64,000 nucleotides of DNA. Origin: Streptomyces cellostaticus. GTDB lineage: Bacteria; Actinomycetota; Actinomycetes; Streptomycetales; Streptomycetaceae. This document shows positions 26,362-34,056 of the stretch, piece after piece. Position 1 is the first letter of the stretch. Every line of letters begins with the position of its first letter. The translations under genes and the position numbers were made by a program. Below the pieces are notes generated by a model that ran no database searches, had not been told where the DNA came from, and worked only from the letters and a program-made list of their open reading frames with translations. The stretch lies in NCBI RefSeq assembly GCF_001513965.1, contig NZ_KQ948032.1, positions 1 through 64,000 on the forward strand, written 5' to 3'.

Positions 26362-27167
26362 TGAGCATCATGACCGGCACCTGGAAGCTGCACCGCCCGC
26401 ACCGGGCGCGCAGCACGGCACGTCCCTGGCCGCCGCGCGACCGGCTCGCCCTGGCCGCGGGCCTGATCGCCCCGCCCGCCGTGGCACTCGCCCTCGTGCC
26501 GTTCCGCACGGAGCTGTCGTACACGAACGCGGCGCTGATCCTCGTGGTGGCCGTCGTCGCGGTGGCCGCGCTGGGCAACCGTGCGGCGGGTGCCGTGGCG
26601 GCCCTGTCGGCAGCAGTGTGGTTCGAGTTCTTGCTCACCCGGCCGTACCAGACCTTCGAGATCGCCGACGGCGCCGACATCGCAACGGCGGTCCTGCTGC
26701 TCGTCGTGGGCCTGATCGTCGGCCAACTCGCCGCCCGGGCCCGCCGCCTGGAGGTCATCGCGGTGACCGACGCGGCGCACCTGGCCCGCATCCACCGCAC
26801 GGCCGCCCTCGCCCAGTCCGCCAACTCCGCGGACACCGTCGTCGACCACGTCCGCCACGAGCTGACCGGGCTGCTCGGCCTGCGCGCCTGCCGCTTCGAG
26901 TACGGCACGCTCCTGGGACGGCCGCCGCGCCTGGAAAAGGACGGGACCGTGACGGTGGGCCGGCACAGCTGGAACCCCGACACCGACGGCTGGCCCGAGG
27001 GCGAGATCGAGCTGCGCGCGTACGGCAACGGCCACTACCTGGGCCGCTTCATGCTCACTCCCGGCCCGGGCGTCGTACCCGCGCTCCAGGCCCGGCTGGT
27101 CGCGGTGACGCTGGCCGACCAGACGGGGGCGGCGCTGGATACGGCGGGGCCGGTGCGGGGGTGGTGA
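26361..27167 (+). CDS. Stand-alone DUF4118 membrane protein (KdpD sensor-like, no kinase)
   Basis: A 268-residue protein whose four membrane helices (about 30-130, including LAAGLIAPPAVALALVPF and SAAVWFEFLLTRPYQTF) match the DUF4118 region of KdpD. A cytoplasmic GAF-like domain of about 120 residues follows. There is no histidine phosphorylation helix and no ATPase domain. AGGAGG lies 6 nt before the ATG, which overlaps the stop of the second kdpD by 1 nt, so the two are made together. It may be a sensory partner or modulator of the kinase; this is inference from fold and coupling. Confidence 0.8.
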   Translation: MSIMTGTWKLHRPHRARSTARPWPPRDRLALAAGLIAPPAVALALVPFRTELSYTNAALILVVAVVAVAALGNRAAGAVAALSAAVWFEFLLTRPYQTFEIADGADIATAVLLLVVGLIVGQLAARARRLEVIAVTDAAHLARIHRTAALAQSANSADTVVDHVRHELTGLLGLRACRFEYGTLLGRPPRLEKDGTVTVGRHSWNPDTDGWPEGEIELRAYGNGHYLGRFMLTPGPGVVPALQARLVAVTLADQTGAALDTAGPVRGW

Positions 27168-27204
27168 CACCCGGCTCATGCGACCGCAGTGCAGCCGACG
27201 TCAA

Positions 27205-27263
27205 GACTTTCCGCAGCAGAAAGTCGAGACTTGCCGCACTGGAAACACGCGGCTAGTGTTTCC
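27205..27263 (+). promoter_or_regulatory. Promoter with two inverted-repeat operators
   Basis: GACTTTC-N7-GAAAGTC (27205-27225) and GGAAACAC-N7-GTGTTTCC (27241-27263) are perfect palindromes with 7-nt spacers. A promoter TTGCCG (27231-27236)-17 bp-TAGTGT (27254-27259) lies across them and ends 7 nt before the ATG, so the transcript should be leaderless. The second operator covers the -10. The winged-helix protein encoded second in the operon is the natural repressor candidate. Confidence 0.7.
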
Positions 27264-27266
27264 GGT

Positions 27267-27764
27267 ATGGAAAGTAACGGCGATGTCATCCGTCCAACCC
27301 CGCAACAGGCCCGCGCCGCCTTGGCCGAGCTCGAGCACGTCCAGGCCTCCACCGCCGCCCTGTCCGCCACCCCGTGGCCTCGCTGGTTCGCCGTCGTCCT
27401 CACGCTGTACATCGCTGCGATCCCACCGGTTCTCGGGGGCATGACGGCAAGTCCTCAGTGGCTGCTGCCGAGGCTCGCATGGACCGCCATCATGGTGATG
27501 GCGACCACGGGCTACTCGGCGCTGTTCGCCGTCGCCGCCGCCCGCTGGCGCGAGAAGACCGGTGTGGCGCTGCGCCTGGACGTGTTGCCCAAGAGGGCCA
27601 CCCTGCCACTGGCGATCGGGCTTCCGGCGCTACTGGTCGGGCCGGCGGTGGCCTTCCGCGGCACCGGACAGCCCGTCTGGCTGTTCGCCGCCTCCGGCAT
27701 CGGCGCTGCGGTGTCCGTCGCCGTCCACCTCGTCTTCGTCCGCCTGCACCGTCAGACCTCATGA
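27267..27764 (+). CDS. Integral membrane protein co-transcribed with a winged-helix regulator
   Basis: A 165-residue protein with a soluble N-terminal segment (about 1-40, MESNGDVIRPTPQQARAALA) and four membrane helices (WFAVVLTLYIAAIPPVLGG, AWTAIMVMATTGYSALFAV, LPLAIGLPALLVGPAVAF and LFAASGIGAAVSVAVHLVFV). Membrane protein plus small wHTH regulator pairs of this kind are common in actinomycetes but remain uncharacterised. Its stop overlaps the regulator ATG (ATGA). No transporter motif is visible. Confidence 0.75.
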   Translation: MESNGDVIRPTPQQARAALAELEHVQASTAALSATPWPRWFAVVLTLYIAAIPPVLGGMTASPQWLLPRLAWTAIMVMATTGYSALFAVAAARWREKTGVALRLDVLPKRATLPLAIGLPALLVGPAVAFRGTGQPVWLFAASGIGAAVSVAVHLVFVRLHRQTS

Positions 27765-28078
27765 ACCCCGGCACACGTAGCAGCGCAAGCGACCCGACGG
27801 ACGGGTTCGATGCCACCATCCACGCCCCGAACCGGCTGCGCATCTGTGCCCTGCTCGACACCGCCGACGAGGCCGAGTTCGCAGTGGTGCAAAAGCAGCT
27901 CGACGTGTCCGCATCGGTGCTGAGCAAGCACGTCACAGTGCTGACGGAGGCGGGATATGTCGAGCAGCGCAAGGCCCTGCGCGACACCCGCCAGCGCGTG
28001 TGGCTGCGCCTGACCCGCGAAGGACGACAGGCCTACCAGGCGCATCTGGCCGCCCTCCGCGCCATCGTCGGGCTGTAG
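27761..28078 (+). CDS. Small winged-helix transcriptional regulator
   Basis: A 105-residue wHTH protein: ATIHAPNRLRICALLDTADEAEFAVVQKQLDVSASVLSKHVTVLTEAGYVEQRKA with a wing in DTRQRVWLRLTREGRQAY. The fold resembles MarR/ArsR-like single-domain regulators with the recognition helix around ASVLSKHVTVL. Start overlaps the membrane-protein stop by 4 nt. It probably binds the two palindromes ahead of the operon and controls its own synthesis; the signal is unknown. Confidence 0.85.
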   Translation: MNPGTRSSASDPTDGFDATIHAPNRLRICALLDTADEAEFAVVQKQLDVSASVLSKHVTVLTEAGYVEQRKALRDTRQRVWLRLTREGRQAYQAHLAALRAIVGL

Positions 28079-28081
28079 CGA

Positions 28082-29452
28082 TCAGGCGGCGGCTTTCTGC
28101 CGCGCCATCTCCCGGGCCCGCTCGTTGAGCTCCCGCACCCTCGCGTTCTTCAGATACGGCCGGATGCGTCGCCTCATGATCTCGAAGTGTTCGTCTGCCC
28201 GCGACGAGCTGAGCGCCGCGTAGTCGTCGAGGAACACGTTCCAGGTGGCGCACGCCGCTTCGATGTGCCCGACCTCGAACTGTCGTTGTGCCAAGAGGCC
28301 GTTCGCGTGAGCGTTGCCCTGCTTCTCCATGGGCGGGCGAACCCGGTTCGATGCCTTCATGGCTGTGATCGATCCGGGTACGTCGCCGAGGGCGTACAGA
28401 ACGGCAGACTGATGGAAGAAGTAGGCGGCCTGGTCGTACCCGCCGATAGCGTCTCGGCGGTTGTCTGCCCTCGACAGGGCGGCTTCCGTCTCCGTGAGCC
28501 GCGAGAAGGCAAGCTGTTGGTCACCGACCAGTGCGGCTCCGTGGGCTTGCTGCCCTCGAAGGAAGGCGAGCAGACGCGGGCCGGCCGAGGGTGCGGCTTC
28601 TGCGGCGGAGTCGGCCAACTCAAGTGCCTTGTTGGCGTGTCGGAGGTTGGCGGCCTGAAGAGCCATGCCGCGCAGCGTCCGGCAGTACGTCACCTGGTCG
28701 TTCGCCGCTTTGGCCAGGCCGAGGGCCTGGCGGTAGTACCGCTGTCCTAGCCCGTGCGCCCGCTCGTACATAGCCATCCACCCGGTGAGGTAGACCAGAT
28801 CCGAGGCGGCGGCCCGCATGTCGTTCTTGACGGCCTCCGGGCCGTCTGCCCGCAGGTAGGACGCGACAGAGTTGACGATGAATGCGGCGGCCATGGGGCG
28901 GGCGTGCGCGCCCCCCAGTTCGTCCAGAATGTCAGCGATCTTGTCCGTCATACTGCGGACAACAGCCACATCGCCGGGGCCGATCCGGACGGTACGGCCG
29001 GCTGCCTGGTGCTCCAGACGGTCCAGCGTCTCGTCGGCTTCGCCGAAGCCCGGCACGGCGAGCGTGGCGGAGTAGAGCGCGGTCGTAAGGACTGCTCGGC
29101 GCGATGGGTCCATGTCCGCCCTTCCGGTATCCAACAGACCCTCAATGGTGTTCAGGTCATGCTCGGGTGCCGCTACCTCCAATCCGGTCATGGCCGGTGA
29201 AGCGCCAAGCCCGGCTTCCTCCAAGGTGATTGGGCGTCCGATGCGCCGTGCCAGAGCCTCAACGATCACCGGCCGGACGTTCCTCCGTGGCATGGCTCCG
29301 TTGAGCCAGTGCTTCACTGACGACTCGTCGTAGGTGAGTAGAAGCCCACGTTCGGCTCCGATGCGGTTAACGGCCGCTGACAGCTGCCGATACGTCCAGT
29401 CGGCTTCATCGAGCAACCGGGCAAGACCCTCGTTCGGCTGACCTTTCGGCAC
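28082..29452 (-). CDS. HTH-type regulator with TPR-like C-terminal region
   Basis: A 456-residue cytosolic protein. Residues about 1-80 (PKGQPNEGLARLLDEADWTY...AVNRIGAERG...VKHWLNGAMPR) are an XRE-like DNA-binding domain. The remainder is rich in helical TPR-like repeats (for example GQRYYRQALGLAKAANDQ, LRHANKALELADSAAE). Such regulators are common in Streptomyces next to small accessory operons. The GTG at 29452 is chosen over that at 29461 because GGGAG lies 8 nt upstream. It is divergent from the radical SAM operon and is its likely regulator. Confidence 0.8.
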   Translation of the reverse strand: MPKGQPNEGLARLLDEADWTYRQLSAAVNRIGAERGLLLTYDESSVKHWLNGAMPRRNVRPVIVEALARRIGRPITLEEAGLGASPAMTGLEVAAPEHDLNTIEGLLDTGRADMDPSRRAVLTTALYSATLAVPGFGEADETLDRLEHQAAGRTVRIGPGDVAVVRSMTDKIADILDELGGAHARPMAAAFIVNSVASYLRADGPEAVKNDMRAAASDLVYLTGWMAMYERAHGLGQRYYRQALGLAKAANDQVTYCRTLRGMALQAANLRHANKALELADSAAEAAPSAGPRLLAFLRGQQAHGAALVGDQQLAFSRLTETEAALSRADNRRDAIGGYDQAAYFFHQSAVLYALGDVPGSITAMKASNRVRPPMEKQGNAHANGLLAQRQFEVGHIEAACATWNVFLDDYAALSSSRADEHFEIMRRRIRPYLKNARVRELNERAREMARQKAAA

Positions 29453-29478
29453 GTCGACCACTCCCCGCGAACCCGAAA

Positions 29479-29495
29479 TTCAAGTCGTTCAAGTC
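29479..29495. repeat. Direct repeat TTCAAGTC x2 between divergent genes
   Basis: TTCAAGTC occurs at 29479-29486 and 29488-29495, one base apart, in the 122-bp gap between the HTH-TPR regulator and the radical SAM operon. Directly repeated 8-mers in such a position may be a regulator binding site. Confidence 0.4.
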
Positions 29496-29574
29496 CTGCC
29501 GCACTCCCAACGGTACCGCCGTGTGCGATTGCTTGGTTGCGTAGAGCGACAACGTCAGTGAGAGGAGAAGCACG

Positions 29575-29943
29575 GTGGCGAGCGTGACCCGGCAACCTGA
29601 CACGATCAGCGTCGATGAGTTGCCCATCGACGTAGAGCTGTTCGAGGACACGGTCACCGTGACGCAGCTGATGCAGCTGAGCACGTCGACGCGAGACGAG
29701 ATCGACGCCAGGACCAACGAACTCGTCAGCCACATCCGCGAGCTGCTGACCGAACCCGTGTGGGAAGGCGACAGCGAAGCCATGCGGCTGTTCCGTCAGT
29801 CGTACAGGCACTTGGAGCTGTCCAGCAGACCCACCCCGCACACGATCACCTTCACGGCCTTCTCGTACATGCAGGAGACGGCCACGCTTACCCACGACCT
29901 GTTGAGGGTCTACCGGGACAAGACCAGAACCGGCACTAAGTGA
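29575..29943 (+). CDS. Small protein, first gene of the radical SAM operon
   Basis: A 122-residue acidic, mostly helical cytosolic protein (VASVTRQPDTISVDELPIDV, then VELFEDTVTVTQLMQLSTSTRDE and a long C-terminal helix). AGGAG lies a few bases before the GTG. Its stop overlaps the start of the next gene (GTGA), which begins a chain of coupled ORFs leading to the radical SAM enzyme. No family is recognised. Confidence 0.75.
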   Translation: MASVTRQPDTISVDELPIDVELFEDTVTVTQLMQLSTSTRDEIDARTNELVSHIRELLTEPVWEGDSEAMRLFRQSYRHLELSSRPTPHTITFTAFSYMQETATLTHDLLRVYRDKTRTGTK

Positions 29944-30185
29944 GCGTGGCCTATGTCCTGGTACGACCCAAGGGGCAGCGAGGAGGCCGCCGCGGATTCG
30001 ACCCAGGGAAGCCGTCGCTGATCGAGTGGCTGCACAGCATCGCCACCATATGCGGCGTCTGCTTCGGCCACCGACAAGTGTGGTGCCCGTCGTGCGCGGG
30101 CTTCGGCGGTTGCGGGGCATGCCAGTACCGGGAAAAGGTCCGATGCCCCGAGTGCGCGGGCGGGAAGGTTTGGCCCCTCCGATGA
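29940..30185 (+). CDS. Small cysteine-rich (zinc-finger-like) protein
   Basis: An 81-residue protein with repeated CxxC motifs: CGVC, CPSC, CGAC and CPEC within about 40 residues (FGHRQVWCPSCAGFGGCGAC...VRCPECAGG). The spacing and glycines recall the DnaJ-type zinc-binding region, which suggests two zinc sites and a role in binding protein or peptide. It overlaps its neighbours on both sides by 4 nt. Its place beside tiny ORFs and a radical SAM enzyme would fit a peptide-binding helper, but that is speculative. Confidence 0.75.
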   Translation: MSVAYVLVRPKGQRGGRRGFDPGKPSLIEWLHSIATICGVCFGHRQVWCPSCAGFGGCGACQYREKVRCPECAGGKVWPLR

Positions 30186-30247
30186 CGTACCGGTGCACTG
30201 CCACGGTCGAGCTGAACGACGAGGTTCGCGCGGGGCGGCGCAGATGA
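30182..30247 (+). CDS. 21-residue ORF in a coupled chain
   Basis: ATG 30182 overlaps the previous stop (ATGA) and the TGA at 30245 overlaps the next ATG (ATGA). The product reads MTYRCTATVELNDEVRAGRR plus a final Arg. It is short and basic at its end and has no signal peptide. The double overlap argues that it is translated, at least as a coupling device; a peptide function is unproven. Confidence 0.5.
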   Translation: MTYRCTATVELNDEVRAGRRR

Positions 30248-30414
30248 GTTCGGGAATGGGACCTCTCACACTTCTTCAGGTCTCCCGGCTGGCACTCCCT
30301 GAACTCCCGCTCCCCACTCCACCGAACCTCTGGTCCCCTATGCCAACCCGAGAGGCAGTGGGGAGCAGGTTGCAAGACGCATCACCTCGAATCGGAACGA
30401 CGAACGAGAGGTAA
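30244..30414 (+). CDS. 56-residue peptide, candidate substrate of the radical SAM enzyme
   Basis: The product begins MSSGMGPLTLLQVSRLALPE and continues with a proline-rich LPLPTPPNLWSPMP stretch and a polar C-terminus ending GTTNER. An N-terminal hydrophobic leader-like part followed by a Pro/Trp core, placed 4 nt before a radical SAM gene, fits the layout of ribosomally made, modified peptides. It has no recognisable precursor motif, so this is a hypothesis. Coupled to the preceding ORF by ATGA. Confidence 0.5.
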   Translation: MSSGMGPLTLLQVSRLALPELPLPTPPNLWSPMPTREAVGSRLQDASPRIGTTNER

Positions 30415-30418
30415 GCGA

Positions 30419-31336
30419 ATGACTGTCATCGCAGAAGCCCCAGCCGTCGGGGCGGCCGGCACTCCCGGGTTCCTGTGGCTCGACCTCACGCGTCAGTGTC
30501 AACTGAAGTGCGGCCACTGCCACAACGGCTCGGGACCGGACGGTGCTCACGGCACGATGACCGCCGCCGGGTGGAAGAGCGTGCTCGACCAGGCCGCCGC
30601 CCTCGGCATCCCGAGCGTGCAGTTCACCGGTGGTGAGGTGACGCTGTACGCCGACGCGCCCGAGTTGGTCGAGTACGCGCTGAAGCAGGGCCTGAAGGTC
30701 GAGGTCTACAGCAACCTGGTTCACGTCACGGACGAGTGGTGGGCGCTGCTGAGGCGTGACGGTGTCTCGCTGGCTACCTCGTACTACGCCGAGGACGCCG
30801 GGAAGCACAACGAGGTAACAGCGCGCCCGAGCCACGGCCGAACCCGCTCGAACATCGCGAAGGCCGTGAAGGCCCGCATCCCGATCCGAGCGTCAGTGAT
30901 CGTCTTCGACTCGTCTGAGACCGGCGACGAGACGAAGGGGGAGCTTCAGGCCCTGGGCGTCCGTGACATTCGCGTGGACCACGTCCGGCCCTTCGGGCGC
31001 GCGGCGAACGGCCAGGAACCGTGCACGGACAGCCTGTGCGGGCGGTGCGGTGACGGGCGGGCGTCCATCGGCCCGGACGGCTCGGTCTCGCCGTGCGTGT
31101 TCTCCACCTGGATGGGCGTGGGAAACGTCCAGGATGCGCCGCTCGGCGCTATCCTCGGCGGCCCCGACATGGCACAGGCCAACGCGATCATCCGACAGGG
31201 ACGAGATCTCAGCGCCTCCCGCAGTTGTGGCCCCGACAGTCCCTGCGGCCCCGACAACGAAAGCGGCGGTGGTGGCGGCGACGAGAGCGAGTGCTCTCCG
31301 GGTTTCCCTGGCAGTTCGTGCTCTCCGAGGAACTGA
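30419..31336 (+). CDS. Radical SAM enzyme with SPASM-like region and cysteine-rich tail
   Basis: A 305-residue enzyme. CQLKCGHC (Cys27, Cys31, Cys34) is the CxxxCxxC motif binding the [4Fe-4S] cluster that cleaves S-adenosylmethionine. VQFTGGEVTLY carries the GGE motif. A SPASM-like segment (CTDSLCGRCGDGRASIGPDG then SPCVF) should hold auxiliary clusters. The last 45 residues are unusual: SCGPDSPCGPD, a glycine run and two further cysteines. AGAGG lies 8 nt before the ATG. SPASM enzymes commonly modify peptides, and small coupled ORFs precede this gene. Substrate unknown. Confidence 0.88.
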   Translation: MTVIAEAPAVGAAGTPGFLWLDLTRQCQLKCGHCHNGSGPDGAHGTMTAAGWKSVLDQAAALGIPSVQFTGGEVTLYADAPELVEYALKQGLKVEVYSNLVHVTDEWWALLRRDGVSLATSYYAEDAGKHNEVTARPSHGRTRSNIAKAVKARIPIRASVIVFDSSETGDETKGELQALGVRDIRVDHVRPFGRAANGQEPCTDSLCGRCGDGRASIGPDGSVSPCVFSTWMGVGNVQDAPLGAILGGPDMAQANAIIRQGRDLSASRSCGPDSPCGPDNESGGGGGDESECSPGFPGSSCSPRN

Positions 31337-31343
31337 AAGGCAT

Positions 31344-32144
31344 ATGGACACTGACCCGGAATCTGCAATCCGGTCTCTCATCCGGGATCACACGGGCCCG
31401 GTGGCCGAGATGCGCCGGACCGCCCTCGGGCGCAGCTCGGATCTGACGGCCATTGTCGAGTGCGAGAACGGCCCCTTCTTCGTCAAGGCCGTCCGCAACC
31501 GGCCCGGCGGCCGACGGGACTCCCTCATCAGGGAACGGCAGATCGATGCCGCCCTGGTCCACATCTCGCCGCCCCTGTTGTGGGATGTGGAAGCCGAAGA
31601 CTGGTTGGTCCTGGGCTACGAAGCGATCGACGGCCGGTCGGCCGACTTCGCGCCCAACTCACTGGATCTGCCCCTCGTGGTCGACACGATCGCGCAGATT
31701 GGTCGCGTGCCTCTTCCGGGGTTCGCCCGAGACTGGACCGAGACCAGGTGGGACCGGTTCGCCTCGGACAGCTCGGAGGCCGAGTTGTTCCGGGGTGACT
31801 CGCTTCTCCACACGGACATCAACCCCGACAACATGCTTGTAGAGGGGCGGCGTGCCTGGGCTGTGGATTGGGCGTGGCCGACTGTCGGTGCAGGGTTCAT
31901 TGATCCTGCGCTTCTGGTCGTCCAACTCCTTGCGGCCGGACATGCCCCGGCGAGTGCGGAGAAGTGGGCGACTCGGTTGCCCGCGTGGCGCAGGGCCGCT
32001 TCGGGGGCGATCAATGCCTTCGCCGGCGCCACGCTGCGCATGTACCGGGCCGCTGCCGACCGAAAGCCGGATGAGGACTGGCTGAAGGCCATGGTCGAGG
32101 CGTGCCGGGCGTGGACCGAGCACCGAGGGGTCACCGCGGAGTAG
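31344..32144 (+). CDS. Aminoglycoside-phosphotransferase-like kinase
   Basis: A 266-residue protein with the APH/choline-kinase fold. It has an N-terminal lobe with FFVKAVR (ATP-binding Lys), the catalytic HTDINPDN loop, and VDWAWP as the metal-binding Asp segment. It starts 7 nt after the radical SAM stop with AAAGG upstream, so it is the last gene of the operon. The substrate may be the product of the radical SAM enzyme or an unrelated small molecule; antibiotic resistance cannot be inferred from the fold. A 13-bp-stem terminator follows. Confidence 0.85.
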   Translation: MDTDPESAIRSLIRDHTGPVAEMRRTALGRSSDLTAIVECENGPFFVKAVRNRPGGRRDSLIRERQIDAALVHISPPLLWDVEAEDWLVLGYEAIDGRSADFAPNSLDLPLVVDTIAQIGRVPLPGFARDWTETRWDRFASDSSEAELFRGDSLLHTDINPDNMLVEGRRAWAVDWAWPTVGAGFIDPALLVVQLLAAGHAPASAEKWATRLPAWRRAASGAINAFAGATLRMYRAAADRKPDEDWLKAMVEACRAWTEHRGVTAE

Positions 32145-32228
32145 CGGAGATATGAAAGGCCCTGAGCTGAACTCGGAGCGTCAGCGGGCTTTGGTGACGC
32201 AACGCGCAGCGAAGGCAGACTGCAGAAA

Positions 32229-32274
32229 GACCGGACCACCCCTCAGCCTGGACAGCATTCCGGGTGGTCCGGTC
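32229..32274 (+). terminator. Hairpin terminator after the radical SAM operon
   Basis: A perfect 13-bp stem (32229-32241 paired with 32262-32274) with a 20-nt loop lies 85 nt after the phosphotransferase stop. It has no T-tract, in keeping with other Streptomyces terminators. Confidence 0.65.
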
Positions 32275-32289
32275 GCGGAAGCCCTGATC

Positions 32290-32373
32290 AGGACCCCGGA
32301 CAGCTACCTCGCCGGCCTCCACTTGCGAGCCGCGATGATCTGGATCAAGGACCTCGCCCAAACCACCCAATGA
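32290..32373 (+). pseudogene. C-terminal remnant of an IS5-type transposase
   Basis: The forward frame reads RTPDSYLAGLHLRAAMIWIK, then DLAQTTQ and stop. This is the last segment of an IS5-family transposase, of a subtype different from the relic at the start of the window. Nothing of the catalytic domain remains. It lies at the right edge of the accessory block that splits the potassium genes and may mark a past insertion or recombination point. Confidence 0.7.
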
Positions 32374-32392
32374 TCACGACTCGATACGCGCC

Positions 32393-33967
32393 CTAACCGA
32401 ACTCCGCCAGCCGTGGCCGCAACCCGAGCCCGGTCAGGATCACCGCCGCCAGCAGCAGCACGCCCGCCCACGGCAGCAACCCGTTCACCACCGACCGGCC
32501 CGCCCGCACCGACGCGTCGAAGTGGGCCCGGTTGATGCCCGCCACCTGGTCCAGCGCCGCCATCCACGTCCCGAAGCGGGCGTTGGAGGTGCCCGGCTGC
32601 CAGTCCATGCAGAACTCGGTCGCCTCCCGCTCCTTGCCGGCAGCCACCAGCGCCCGGATCTTGCGGTCGTCGCGCTGGTAGACGGCGTACGTCCGCACCG
32701 TCTTCTCCGCCGCCGCCCGCTCGCCGGGGAAGGTGATGTTGTCCAGCTCGCGGCGGAACTCGCCGGTGAAGCGGAGGTCGTGGTGGTCGGTCTCGTACGC
32801 CTGCCAGGTGGTGGCAAGCCCAGCGTCGTACGTATCGAGGGTCGCCCCCCGGATGCCGTACAGCTTCTGCGACTTGGCCAGGAACGATTCCGCGTACTGC
32901 TCGCGGCGCTGCGCATCGAGCAGATAGCGGCTCTCGTCGGCGTTGGCGTCGTAGGCGAGGGCCCGGGCGCGGGAGAGTGCGACGACGGAGTCGAAGGCGT
33001 CGTGGCGGGCCACGCGCAGGTGATCGGCGGAGGTGGACAGCGCCTGTGCTCCGAGGATCACCGCTAGCAGGGTGCAGACGGTGGCGGCCAGCACCCCCGG
33101 GTTGAGGATGCGCCGGAAGCTGCGGGCCAGGTACCACTGGAGGACACCGAGCGCGGCCAGCAGCAGCACGCCGAGGGAGAGGAGGGCGTATTGCTGGGCG
33201 TCCAGGGCGGAGTGGGCGGAGGAGTACTCGGCGTCGAAGGCCGCGTCGTTCGAGGACACCAAGGTGCTTGCGGCGGGCAGGAGCCGGGAGCGCAACAGGT
33301 CCGTCGCCCGGCGGTAGTCGGCGAGGGCGGCCGGCTTGCCGCCGCTGTGCCCGTCGTTCTCCAGGGCGCGGCCGATCAGCTCCTGGTACTCGGCGAAGTC
33401 GTCAGTCAGGTGCTCCACGGTCTTCTCGTCGGAGCGGTCGCCCTGGGCCGCGACGGCGAGGGTGCGCAGGTCATGGCTGATCTCGCGCCGGGCGTCGCCG
33501 TAGAAGCCGACGGCCTTCGTGTACGGCGTCCGAAGGCGGCCCTTGCCCGCATCTCCGCTGGACAGCAGGATGTTGGCGGCCTGGGCGTCCATGTCGTTCA
33601 GGGCGAGGCCGAGGTCGGCGGCGCTGGTGGTGCGGGGCGCGTCGCGGTCGGCCACGCTGTCCCAGGTGCCGTTCGCGGCCAGTCCGGCGACGGTCAGCAG
33701 CATCGCCACTGCGGTGGCGAGCAGGACGGTGGCCGCGCGCAGAAGGCGCAGCCGCGCGGGCACGGTGGCCCAGAAGCGGCGACGCAGAGCGGCCCGCGCG
33801 GCCCCGGCCTGCCGGCGCAGGCGCAGCCCCGGACCGGGACCGCCCGTGACCGAGCCCCCACGTCCCTGCGGTACGGGCCTGCCGCCGGCCGGTGCGACCC
33901 TCGCCCGCCGTGGCGGTGTCTCCCCCTCGGGCCTGGGACCCTGCGCTGTTCCGGCCGTGACCGTCAC
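32393..33967 (-). CDS. Sensor-like membrane protein with two extracytoplasmic helical regions
   Basis: A 524-residue protein. After a basic cytoplasmic N-terminus come membrane helices near LRAATVLLATAVAMLLTVAGLAA, ALLSLGVLLLAALGVLQWYLA, VLAATVCTLLAVILGAQAL and LLPWAGVLLLAAVILTGLG. Between pairs 1-2 and 3-4 lie helical regions of about 165 and 170 residues (for example AADLGLALNDMDAQAANILL) resembling four-helix-bundle ligand sensors. No signalling output domain follows. GTG 33967 has GGAGGG upstream. It is divergent from the orphan kdpB, and the shared gap carries a kdp-type hexamer array. Function unknown. Confidence 0.75.
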   Translation of the reverse strand: MTVTAGTAQGPRPEGETPPRRARVAPAGGRPVPQGRGGSVTGGPGPGLRLRRQAGAARAALRRRFWATVPARLRLLRAATVLLATAVAMLLTVAGLAANGTWDSVADRDAPRTTSAADLGLALNDMDAQAANILLSSGDAGKGRLRTPYTKAVGFYGDARREISHDLRTLAVAAQGDRSDEKTVEHLTDDFAEYQELIGRALENDGHSGGKPAALADYRRATDLLRSRLLPAASTLVSSNDAAFDAEYSSAHSALDAQQYALLSLGVLLLAALGVLQWYLARSFRRILNPGVLAATVCTLLAVILGAQALSTSADHLRVARHDAFDSVVALSRARALAYDANADESRYLLDAQRREQYAESFLAKSQKLYGIRGATLDTYDAGLATTWQAYETDHHDLRFTGEFRRELDNITFPGERAAAEKTVRTYAVYQRDDRKIRALVAAGKEREATEFCMDWQPGTSNARFGTWMAALDQVAGINRAHFDASVRAGRSVVNGLLPWAGVLLLAAVILTGLGLRPRLAEFG

Positions 33968-34056
33968 GGTCCCTCCAACGTCACACACCACGGACGGTCG
34001 CCCGTCCCCCGTTGCCGATCAGTCTGCGACCGGATCCGGCCACCTCTGGCACGTCT

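Noticed and set aside
31344..32144. Antibiotic resistance gene (aminoglycoside phosphotransferase)
   Set aside because: The fold is shared with many small-molecule kinases, and the operon context suggests a pathway enzyme. Resistance cannot be claimed.
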